64,000 nucleotides of DNA from CAWGGS01 sp963822095 (GTDB lineage Bacteria; Desulfobacterota; Desulfobulbia; Desulfobulbales; Desulfocapsaceae), in contig CAWGGS010000030.1 of the NCBI GenBank assembly GCA_963822095.1, positions 5,318 to 69,317 of the forward strand. Direction: 5' to 3'. A program made the position numbers and the translations under genes. How positions within the stretch are numbered: the first letter of the stretch is position 1; every line of letters starts with the position of its first letter. Shown one piece after another: positions 26,766 through 34,668 of this stretch. The notes under the pieces were generated by a model. That model searched no databases and was not told where the DNA came from. It was given only the letters and a program-made list of their open reading frames with translations.

Positions 26766-29435
26766 ATGTTGGTAATAACCACCCACCTCAATGCCGATTT
26801 TGACGGAATGGCATCCATGATCGCCGCCCGGAAGCTCTACCCGGAAGCCGTTATGATCTTCTCCGGTTCACAGGAAAAGGAAGTGCGGGATTTCATCTCC
26901 CAGGTCCTTCTCTACCGGTATGATTTTCAGAAAATCAAGAACATCAATCTGCGCGAGGTCGATCATCTCATTGTCGTCGATACCCGTTCTTCTGCGCGGA
27001 TCGGTCCTTTTGCCGCCTGTCTGCGCAACCCCGGACTTTCTCTGGATATTTACGACCATCACCCCGGCAACCCCGGGGATATGGAAGGAAGCGTCGAAGT
27101 GGTTGAGGATGTCGGCTCAACCATCACTATTTTAGCCCGGATCCTTAAAGAAAAAGGAATCGAAATCACCTCGGATGAGGCGACTATCTTCTGCCTCGGA
27201 ATCTATGAAGACACAGGATCCCTCACCCACATGACCACAACCCCAACCGACTTACAGATCGCAGCTTGGCTTCTGGAAAAAGGAGCGAAACTCGATATTG
27301 TCTCCCAGTTCATAACCCATGAGTTAACCACCACCCAGGTCGAACTCCTGCACGACCTGATGAAGACCACCGCAACGTATACCATCCAGGGCATCTCAGT
27401 GGTCATCGCCAGTCTCTCTTTGCCAAATTATGTTGATGATTTTTCTATCATTATTCATAGATTCATGACCATGGAAAACCTGGACACCATGTTTGCCCTG
27501 GTATCCATGGCAGGCAGGACCTATCTGATCGCCCGCAGTCGTATTCCGGATGTCAACGTCGGTATCATTGCCCGGGACTTTGGTGGAGGTGGTCATTCCA
27601 CCGCAGCATCGGCAACAATTCAAGATCTGACCTTGATCGAGGCCCAGGAAAAACTCATCCATGCCCTGCACAGGCATATAAGTCCACAGCCAATAGCCAG
27701 GGAGATGATGTCTCAGCCTGCCATCTCGATCACTGTAGAAACGACGATCAGCCAGGCCAATGACATCCTGACCCGCTACAATATTGCCTCGGTTCCTGTA
27801 CTGCCGCTTCCGTCGAAGAATCTCCATGACAGCTCCACCCCGCTGGTTAAAGGCATCATCACCCGGATGGTCATCGAAAAGGCGATTCACCACCATCTCG
27901 GCTACCTGCCGGTGAGCGAGTACATGAACTCGGATATCGAAGTCCTTTCTCTGAACGCCACCCTCGCCGATATCCAGGAGCTGATCATCGAGCATCGGCA
28001 ACGCTTGATACCGATCGTTCACGAACGGCAGCTCAAGGGGGTCATCACCCGGACCGATCTCCTCAACCGTCTGGTCAACGATCCGTCTCATTTGCCGAAA
28101 AACATGCTCCACGAATCCGATCATCCGTCGCTTGCCCGTACCAGGAACATTACCACCTTGATGATCGATTGTCTGGACAGAAGGACGACAACTCTGCTGA
28201 AGACAATAGGAGAAGTTGCCGACACCTTGGGCTTTAACGCCTTTGCCGTAGGAGGATTCGTTCGTGATCTGCTGCTGAAGAAAAACAATTTCGATCTGGA
28301 CATCGTCATAGAAGGCGACGGTATTGTTTTCGCGAAAAAGCTGGCAGAGGAGCTTGGAGGCAGAGTACGAACCCACGAACGGTTCGCCACCGCCATGGTT
28401 GTTCTTCAGGACAACTTCAAGATAGACATCGCCACAGCGAGACTTGAATATTATGAATACCCTGCCGCACTTCCAACCATCGAACTCTCGTCGATAAAGC
28501 TCGACCTCTATCGCCGCGATTTCACGATCAACGCAATGGCGGTCCAGCTCAATCCCGGCAAGTACGGAACCTTAAACGACTTCTTTAACTGCCAGAACGA
28601 TCTGAAACAGCGCGCCATCAAAGTCCTGCATAGTCTTAGTTTCGTCGAAGATCCGACAAGAATCTTCAGGGCGATTCGCCTGGAAAAACGAATGGGATTC
28701 CAAATCGTCGACCATACCAGACGACTGATCCGAAACGCCGTGAAGATGGACCTGTTCGGTAAAGACAACGACCCGCGATTTCTCACTGAGTTACAGATCA
28801 TTCTCTCGGAAGAAAATCCCCTGCCGGCCATCCAGCGCCTGGCGGAGTTCGAGCTGTTTCGATTCCTCTGGCCGGACCTTAAGCCGCACCTTAAAATAGA
28901 CAGGCGTTTTTCCCATATCCTGACCCAGGCCTATCGAGCCCTTTCCTGGTATCGACTTCTCTACCTGGGCGATCAATGCTCAGCCTGGATCGTTTACCTG
29001 CTTTCCATCATGGCAAGATCCTCGACCAAGGAGCTACTAACATTCTGTACCCGATATCAAATGCCCCACAAGACGACCGATCTTCTTATAAATCAAAAGG
29101 AAACCGCCGACAAAATCGTGAGCCTGATGTCCAGACGCAGGGTCCTGCAAAACAGTGAAATCTTTCGGCTCCTGAACAACCTTGAAATAGAAGGAATAAT
29201 CTATTTGATGGCAATCACGAGAAAGAACGACATAAAAAAAGCCGTCTCCCATTATGTTACAACCCTTCGCCAAATCCGTCCCCATCTCACTGGACAAAAA
29301 TTAAAGGAGATGGGATACCAACCAGGGCCAGCTTTCACCACCATGCTCAACGATCTCCAGGATGCCATACTGGACGGAATTGTCGACACTCCGACCGAAG
29401 AAGAGGCCTATATTCAACAGAACTACCCCCTGTGA
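26766..29435 (+). CDS. DHH-CBS-polyA polymerase fusion (CCA/A-adding tRNA nucleotidyltransferase type)
   Basis: An 889-residue protein. Residues about 1-300 are a DHH/DHHA1 phosphoesterase (NADFDGMAS, DTRSS, DHHPGNPGD, GGGGHSTAAS). Residues about 315-445 are two CBS repeats. From about 470 a class II tRNA nucleotidyltransferase/polyA polymerase head follows (VGGFVRDLLL, FDLDIVIEGDG, RDFTINAMA, DPTRIFRAIRL). This architecture is known in Geobacter and other deltaproteobacteria and in Aquifex-like enzymes. It matures tRNA 3' ends by adding A or CCA; the DHH part may remove nucleotides. CBS domains suggest regulation by adenine nucleotides. Start ATG 26766 is well placed. Confidence 0.92.
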   Translation: MLVITTHLNADFDGMASMIAARKLYPEAVMIFSGSQEKEVRDFISQVLLYRYDFQKIKNINLREVDHLIVVDTRSSARIGPFAACLRNPGLSLDIYDHHPGNPGDMEGSVEVVEDVGSTITILARILKEKGIEITSDEATIFCLGIYEDTGSLTHMTTTPTDLQIAAWLLEKGAKLDIVSQFITHELTTTQVELLHDLMKTTATYTIQGISVVIASLSLPNYVDDFSIIIHRFMTMENLDTMFALVSMAGRTYLIARSRIPDVNVGIIARDFGGGGHSTAASATIQDLTLIEAQEKLIHALHRHISPQPIAREMMSQPAISITVETTISQANDILTRYNIASVPVLPLPSKNLHDSSTPLVKGIITRMVIEKAIHHHLGYLPVSEYMNSDIEVLSLNATLADIQELIIEHRQRLIPIVHERQLKGVITRTDLLNRLVNDPSHLPKNMLHESDHPSLARTRNITTLMIDCLDRRTTTLLKTIGEVADTLGFNAFAVGGFVRDLLLKKNNFDLDIVIEGDGIVFAKKLAEELGGRVRTHERFATAMVVLQDNFKIDIATARLEYYEYPAALPTIELSSIKLDLYRRDFTINAMAVQLNPGKYGTLNDFFNCQNDLKQRAIKVLHSLSFVEDPTRIFRAIRLEKRMGFQIVDHTRRLIRNAVKMDLFGKDNDPRFLTELQIILSEENPLPAIQRLAEFELFRFLWPDLKPHLKIDRRFSHILTQAYRALSWYRLLYLGDQCSAWIVYLLSIMARSSTKELLTFCTRYQMPHKTTDLLINQKETADKIVSLMSRRRVLQNSEIFRLLNNLEIEGIIYLMAITRKNDIKKAVSHYVTTLRQIRPHLTGQKLKEMGYQPGPAFTTMLNDLQDAILDGIVDTPTEEEAYIQQNYPL

Positions 29436-29531
29436 TTCCTTGCCTTCTTTTCATTCGATGCTTAAGATTATCCTCACCTCGGCAGGATGGCCTGTCCTGG
29501 ACCATAATCCTTTTCTCACGTTATAGTTTTC

Positions 29532-30176
29532 ATGCACTTTCCTGACATACTAGAAATCATAATCCTTGCACCACCCATCCTCTTCGCCCTCACCATCCAT
29601 GAATTCTCCCATGGGTCTGTGGCCTATTATCTGGGGGATTCCACGGCCAAGGACGCAGGCCGGCTGACGCTCAACCCGCTGAAACACCTGGACCCCATCG
29701 GCACCATCGCCTTTTTCATCATTAAGTTCGGCTGGGCCAAACCCGTCCCGGTCAACCCCTACTTTTTCAAAAACCCGCGCAAAGGCATGCTCTGGGTGGG
29801 GCTAGCCGGCCCCGTCTCCAACCTGATTGTTGCCTTGATCAGCGCTTTGCTCTTTAAGGCATTTGTAGCTCTGGGTTCCGTTCTCCCCCCCGCGTTGACC
29901 GATCCTCTCCAGCAGATGCTGTTCTACAGTGTCCTGATAAATGTCCTTCTCTGCGTTTTCAACTTGCTGCCCATTCCTCCTCTTGACGGCAGCCGTGTCC
30001 TGGCCGGCCTGCTCCCGGCCGACATGGCCGCGTCTTACGAATCCTTGGAGCAGCGTTTAGGCTCTATGGGCCTGCTGATCATCCTGATTTTTCTGATGTA
30101 CACTGGTATTCTTGGACGGTTGATCAATCCGATTATCAATTTCATATATATCTCCCTCAATATTGTTCCCCATTGA
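29532..30176 (+). CDS. Site-2 protease family (M50B) membrane metalloprotease
   Basis: A 214-residue, six-helix intramembrane zinc protease. The active site HEFSH (HExxH) lies near residue 24, followed by GSVAYYLGDSTAKDAGRLTLNPLKHLDPIG; the third ligand is in FNLLPIPPLDGSRVLAGLL. Members of this short subgroup are widespread in bacteria and sit near cell-division or tRNA genes; their substrates are mostly unknown. Confidence 0.92.
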   Translation: MHFPDILEIIILAPPILFALTIHEFSHGSVAYYLGDSTAKDAGRLTLNPLKHLDPIGTIAFFIIKFGWAKPVPVNPYFFKNPRKGMLWVGLAGPVSNLIVALISALLFKAFVALGSVLPPALTDPLQQMLFYSVLINVLLCVFNLLPIPPLDGSRVLAGLLPADMAASYESLEQRLGSMGLLIILIFLMYTGILGRLINPIINFIYISLNIVPH

Positions 30177-30408
30177 TCACAGCAAGACAACCCCGACATC
30201 TTGGCATGGGCTAATTAACCAGACATTTCATGCCAGTCTATTGACAAGACATTGCCTGCCCGTATATCCTTGAATAAAGGAGGACTTGTCAGGGGGCTTC
30301 CTCTTTCATTCTGTGAAATCCAAGAGGACTCTTGCCAATCTTGACCCGACAGGCGCTTATACCAAGAACCCCATAAACTTCTCAGGGTTAATCACAGGGG
30401 GAATGAAC

Positions 30409-30927
30409 ATGCCGATCGACACAAGACTCATAGGTTTCTGGAACCATGCCAGTGTTACGGACGGAACCTGTTTCGAAATCACTCCGGCTGGGAAATACTT
30501 CGTTCACGAAAATCCTTTTCCCTACGAAATCAGTAAGGAGGGGACGAAATTGATCTTGCATGGGAAGGATGAAGACGTGGTCTACCATCGAGTCGGACAT
30601 CCGACAACCACCATTGCCGGGGCATGGTCCCACGTCTATTCCGAATATGGCGAAACAGAGACGTTTATTTTCAATGAGGATGGCAGTTATATAAACTCTT
30701 GGGACGGCACAGATTACTCGATCGGTTTCTTCCAGGACACGGGCAGCGAACTTCGAATTATCGAATATCGAGGCTCCGTTGCTACAGATGGGGACAAATA
30801 TCGTTACACAGCCGCCCCTAACGATGTTTATGAATACCGATTCGAGTTCTCCGAAACAGATTCTTTTAATCTATATGATATCGACAGCGGCCAGCTTGAA
30901 TCGACGTACAACAGGAAGACATCCTAA
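30409..30927 (+). CDS. Unknown beta-rich protein, 172 aa
   Basis: I do not recognise the family. The sequence is rich in aromatic and acidic residues with regularly spaced beta-strand-like segments (RLIGFWNHASV, TIAGAWSHVYSEYGETETFIFNEDGSYINSW, VYEYRFEFSETDSFNLYD). This resembles lipocalin-like or META-type repeats that begin GxW. There is no signal peptide, so it is probably cytoplasmic. Start ATG 30409 is chosen because AGGGGG lies 8 bases upstream; the frame is open further 5' but without a ribosome site. Confidence 0.6.
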   Translation: MPIDTRLIGFWNHASVTDGTCFEITPAGKYFVHENPFPYEISKEGTKLILHGKDEDVVYHRVGHPTTTIAGAWSHVYSEYGETETFIFNEDGSYINSWDGTDYSIGFFQDTGSELRIIEYRGSVATDGDKYRYTAAPNDVYEYRFEFSETDSFNLYDIDSGQLESTYNRKTS

Positions 30928-31142
30928 CCCAATATTCTGATAAGATACGACATTTTACATTGCCCTCAGGAGAGGATCACCTTCATAAACGGTGCTGTAA
31001 TCTCCCATAGTGTATAAAACCGTCTCTGGTCATATATCAAGTAATTGAAAACGACCGTGAAATAGTCTAAATTCTGGCAAAATAAGGACCTTGTCGTGGT
31101 TAAGACCCATTTTTTCTCTTGTTCAACAGGCGCATCAATTCT

Positions 31143-31916
31143 ATGGAACCGGTCAATATTGTTTGCATGAAATGGGGGACTCTATACAGCCCCGAATACG
31201 TAAATATCCTCTATAGCATGGTGCAAAGGAACATCACCCTGCCCTTCCGCTTTATCTGCATGACGGAAGATGCCGATGGCATCTTGCCGGAAATAGAGGT
31301 TGCTCCTCTACCAGATTTCAAGGAACCGGCCTGGGAATATGCCCGTTATTGCAGCGCCTGGCGGAAGCTGGCACTATTTGCCCCCAGCGTCCTTGACCTC
31401 AAAGGGAAGTTGCTGTTTATGGACCTTGATGTGGTCATCGTCGGGAATATTGACTGTTTTTTTACCTATTCCGACAAATTAGCCATCATAGAAAACTGGT
31501 CTCAAAAAGGCCGCCTCATCGGCCAATCCTCGGTATTCTGTTTTGAGATCGGCACCTGTACCCACCTGCTCGAAAAATACAACACCCGCCACGACGAAGT
31601 CATGAAAAACAACCGTACCGAGCAGATGTATATAACAAAAGAACTGGGCAAGGGTAACTTCGTTTACTTTCCCGAAGACTGGTGTAAAAGTTTCAAGATG
31701 CACTGTATGCCGGGCGGTATCCTGAACAGTTTTATAACACCCACCAAGATTCCGCAAGACGCTCGGATAATCGTTTTCCACGGCAGCCCCAACCCTCCCG
31801 ATGCCATGGCGGGCAGATGGGGGAAACCGGTCAAACCATGGTTTAAAAAAATATACAAAACGGTGAAACCGACAAAATGGATCGCTGAGTATTGGAAAAT
31901 CACATCGGCACCCTAA
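31143..31916 (+). CDS. GT8-like glycosyltransferase
   Basis: A 257-residue glycosyltransferase of GT-A fold. It opens MEPVNIVCMKWGTLYSPEYVNILYSMV. The DxD metal site is in LLFMDLDVVIVGNID, with FEIGT and DWCKSF downstream and VFHGSPNPPD near the end, all seen in nucleotide-sugar transferases related to GT8. The acceptor is unknown. It stands alone, with its stop codon inside a hairpin. A longer TTG start 24 bases upstream is less likely. Confidence 0.8.
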   Translation: MEPVNIVCMKWGTLYSPEYVNILYSMVQRNITLPFRFICMTEDADGILPEIEVAPLPDFKEPAWEYARYCSAWRKLALFAPSVLDLKGKLLFMDLDVVIVGNIDCFFTYSDKLAIIENWSQKGRLIGQSSVFCFEIGTCTHLLEKYNTRHDEVMKNNRTEQMYITKELGKGNFVYFPEDWCKSFKMHCMPGGILNSFITPTKIPQDARIIVFHGSPNPPDAMAGRWGKPVKPWFKKIYKTVKPTKWIAEYWKITSAP

Positions 31917-31962
31917 GGGCCTGTTAAAAAATAACAGGCCCTTAGGGGCTATCAGCCCCTAA
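31913..31962 (+). terminator. Two overlapping hairpins at the end of the GT8-like gene
   Basis: Hairpin 1 has a perfect 14-bp stem CTAAGGGCCTGTTA/TAACAGGCCCTTAG (31913-31926, 31932-31945) containing the gene's stop codon. Hairpin 2 is TTAGGGGCT/AGCCCCTAA (31942-31950, 31954-31962). They share 31942-31945 and so compete. No U-run follows on either strand, so termination is not certain. Confidence 0.6.
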
Positions 31963-32484
31963 AACAAAACCGCACGCCCTCCTTTTTCGAGGAAAAAAAG
32001 AGCAACAATGGCTCATCCGGGTTAATCGTACTTTTACAAGGCTGAAATTAATGAGATGGTGAAATTCATCGCTTCCAGACACTGCTCTCCGACCTTATCG
32101 CCTGTACACTACGGCTGACGGAGGCCGTCCCTGGCCTGCTGTCAGTTGCGGACGTCCTGTCCGCAACCCTGCGGGCCTTTGTGATTCCCAGGCGGGCCTC
32201 CGCGATGCGTCCTCCAGCGACAAATTTCGCCTCCCGCGATATAGAAAGGTATGCTCAATTCGGAAGAACCGCAAAAAATAGCTGCCTGGGCCGACCTCCC
32301 ATGAGCCGGATTCCAAGAGTGTAACGAGAGGAAGTGGTTCCTTTTTTTCTTGCCTCACCGGGATTTACGATTATTGTGCAAAGCATGGTTTTACTAAAAC
32401 AAGGAGATTCTCCCACGACATCATCTTGTTTTAATGAGCCTGTTTTATAAATGATCATATTCCTTCGTCCCTCACGGAGACACA
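31963..32484. other. Non-coding stretch with dispersed repeat and hairpins before selD
   Basis: About 520 bases without a credible gene. 32067-32122 is copy 1 of a dispersed repeat, the other copy being at 43538-43593 (about 80% identical by eye). A perfect 9-bp hairpin GTTGCGGAC/GTCCGCAAC lies at 32145-32167. Further GC-rich complementary segments run to about 32225. No tRNA-Sec was found here. Confidence 0.5.
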
Positions 32485-33537
32485 ATGCAACTTTTTAAGA
32501 AAAAAACGCTGACCGGGCTTGCCAGGACCTGCGGCTGAGCAGCTAAAATCGGTCCGGCGGACTTGTCGGACGCCCTGCATGGTTTAGATTTCCATCATGA
32601 CCCAAATCTGCTGGTCGGTGTTGAAACGTCCGATGACGCAGCTGTTTATAGGCTTACAGATCAGATTGCCATGGTCAATACCATTGACTTCATCACCCCC
32701 CCCGTGGACGATCCTTACTGGTTTGGGCAGATTGCGGCGGCAAATTCCATTTCGGACATATACTCCATGGGTGGAAAGCCTCTGACAGCTCTCAACGTGG
32801 TCATGTTTCCGACCAGCCACCTCGACAAGGGAGTATTAAGAGAGATCCTGCGCGGCGGCAACGACAAGGTTACAGAAGCAGGGGCATGTCTTGTCGGTGG
32901 CCATTCCGTGGATGACAATGAACCGAAATACGGACTGTGCGTAAACGGCATCGTCCACCCGGAAAAAATTCTCACCAACTCGGGAGCCCGTCCCGGAGAT
33001 GTCCTGGTTCTGACCAAGCCCCTTGGCTCCGGGGTTCTGTTCAATGCGGTCCGCTCAAGGAAATTCAGTTTTAAGGAACTCGAGCAGTCAACCCTTCCAA
33101 CCGTTGCCTCACTCAATGGACCGGCAATGGAAATCGCGCTTTCCTACGACCTGCACGCAGCCACCGACATAACCGGTTTCGGACTCCTTGGACACGCCCT
33201 GGAAATGGCCGCCGGCAGCAAAATGAGGATGTACTTCGACTATCAGTCCTTGCCCTTCTATAACGGCGCATACGACATGTATAAAAAGGGAGAAACAACC
33301 GGCAGCAACAAGGCCAACAGGGCCCTGGTGGAACGTCATGCCCTGAGCATTGTCCGAAAGCTTTCACCTCCCCAGGAAGAATTGCTCTTCGACCCGCAGA
33401 CCTCGGGTGGACTACTCCTTTCGCTTCCTGCAATGCAGGCCGAAGAAATGCTCCCTCGACTGCACCGGGCCGGGGTTTCGGCAGCAGCAATAATCGGCCG
33501 AGTAGAAAAGGAAGCCGTCGGGCTAATCATAGAATAG
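32485..33537 (+). CDS. selD: Selenide, water dikinase (selenophosphate synthetase), selenocysteine-containing
   Basis: SelD makes selenophosphate from selenide and ATP, the selenium donor for selenocysteine. The frame opens at ATG 32485 (MQLFKKKTLTGLARTCG) and meets TGA at 32536-32538, codon 18, followed in frame by AAKIGPADLSDALHGLD. This is exactly where SelD carries its catalytic Cys or Sec next to the conserved Lys, so the UGA is read as Sec. Downstream motifs are normal (VETSDDAAVYRL, GGHSVDDNEPKYGL, ATDITGFGLLGH, DPQTSGGLL). Total 350 residues, standard length. A gene caller that stops at TGA would start it wrongly at TTG 32563. Confidence 0.95.
32536..32572 (+). promoter_or_regulatory. 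Sec recoding site: in-frame UGA with candidate bacterial SECIS hairpin
   Basis: UGA at 32536-32538. A 5-bp stem GTCCG/CGGAC (32552-32556, 32567-32571) with a 10-base loop (GCGGACTTGT) begins 13 bases downstream, at about the distance expected for a SelB-binding bacterial SECIS. The fold is a manual guess and other pairings are possible. Confidence 0.6.
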
Positions 33538-33614
33538 CTCTAGTCCATTTAATATGAACGTCTCTTAATTACTCTTTGTTTACATACTATCATGACCGGC
33601 AATCCATCAGGTGA

Positions 33615-33645
33615 TAAGGAGCTGTAAGTGAATTACAGCTCCTTA
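33615..33645 (+). terminator. selD terminator
   Basis: A perfect 13-bp stem TAAGGAGCTGTAA/TTACAGCTCCTTA with loop GTGAA, followed by the T-rich GATTTGATTTT. It is located 78 bases after the selD stop. Confidence 0.8.
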
Positions 33646-33720
33646 GATTTGATTTTCAATTGAGTTTTATGATAAACTTCATTCACTTACTCAAATGAGC
33701 CTTTAAGATCCCCAAAGAAC

Positions 33721-34668
33721 ATGACCGACAAAACACCGATAACGAACAGACGGAACACAACCGTTGTTCTGTTTGGAGAGATTCTTTTTGACATGTTCCC
33801 GGACCGTTCTGTACTCGGCGGGGCACCCTTCAATGTCGCCTGTCATCTCCAGGCCTTTGGTCTTAAACCGGTGCTGATCAGCCGCACGGGAAAAGATACG
33901 TTAAGCCGTGAGATTGTCACCAGAATGACCACGTGCAAAATGGACACCCAAGGCCTTCAATCGGACAGCATTTATCCCACTGGAACCGTTTTAATCCATT
34001 TAAAAAACGGCAATCATCGGTTCGAGATATTGCCGGATCAAGCCTACGACTTCATAGATGCACAAGCTGCCTGCGATACGACACGGACCATCGTCCCCAA
34101 CCTTATCTACTACGGAACCCTTGCCCAGCGGCATCCGGTCTCCCGAAAGGCTCTGGACGCATTACTCAACGCCTCAGAAGCCCCGCATTTCCTCGACATC
34201 AACCTGCGGACGCCGTGGTACAATACGGACATATTGCACTCTTCACTGACCCAGGCCGACATCGTAAAACTCAACCTCGATGAACTCTATCAGATTGGAG
34301 CCTTGCTCGAGTTCAAAGAAATAAAAAAAGAAGATCTGTCCCAGGCCCTGATGAAAAACTATAACCTTATGCATCTGCTGGTAACATGCGGCGATGCCGG
34401 AGCCTGGTTGATGCATACGGATGGTCATGTCGTCGAGGCACCGGCCGGACAACCTCTTGAGATTATCGATACAGTTGGGGCCGGGGATGCTTTTTCAGCC
34501 GTTTTCATTCTCGGTCTTTTCAGTAATTGGCCAATGGTAGAGATACTGACCAGGGCCGATACCTTTGCCCGGTCTATATGCGAAATTCGGGGTGCTGTCC
34601 CCGATGACGACAGCTTTTACACCCCCTTTCGTGCGGCCTGGAATACCACTAAGGGAGCTCTTCCATGA
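33721..34668 (+). CDS. PfkB-family fructokinase of the sucrose operon
   Basis: A 315-residue ribokinase-fold sugar kinase. The N-terminus is VVLFGEILFDMFPDRSVLGGAPFNVACHL (substrate Gly-Gly and Asn). The catalytic C-terminal motif is DTVGAGDAFSAVFILG. Fructokinase assignment rests on its coupling to sucrose genes: it would phosphorylate the fructose released by sucrose synthase. Its stop overlaps the next start by 4 bases (ATGA). It is the first gene of a three-gene coupled operon. Confidence 0.88.
   Translation: MTDKTPITNRRNTTVVLFGEILFDMFPDRSVLGGAPFNVACHLQAFGLKPVLISRTGKDTLSREIVTRMTTCKMDTQGLQSDSIYPTGTVLIHLKNGNHRFEILPDQAYDFIDAQAACDTTRTIVPNLIYYGTLAQRHPVSRKALDALLNASEAPHFLDINLRTPWYNTDILHSSLTQADIVKLNLDELYQIGALLEFKEIKKEDLSQALMKNYNLMHLLVTCGDAGAWLMHTDGHVVEAPAGQPLEIIDTVGAGDAFSAVFILGLFSNWPMVEILTRADTFARSICEIRGAVPDDDSFYTPFRAAWNTTKGALP

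Noticed and set aside
27396..28376. 326-codon minus-strand open frame
   Set aside because: It lies fully within the DHH-CBS-polyA polymerase gene on the other strand and has no recognisable motif.
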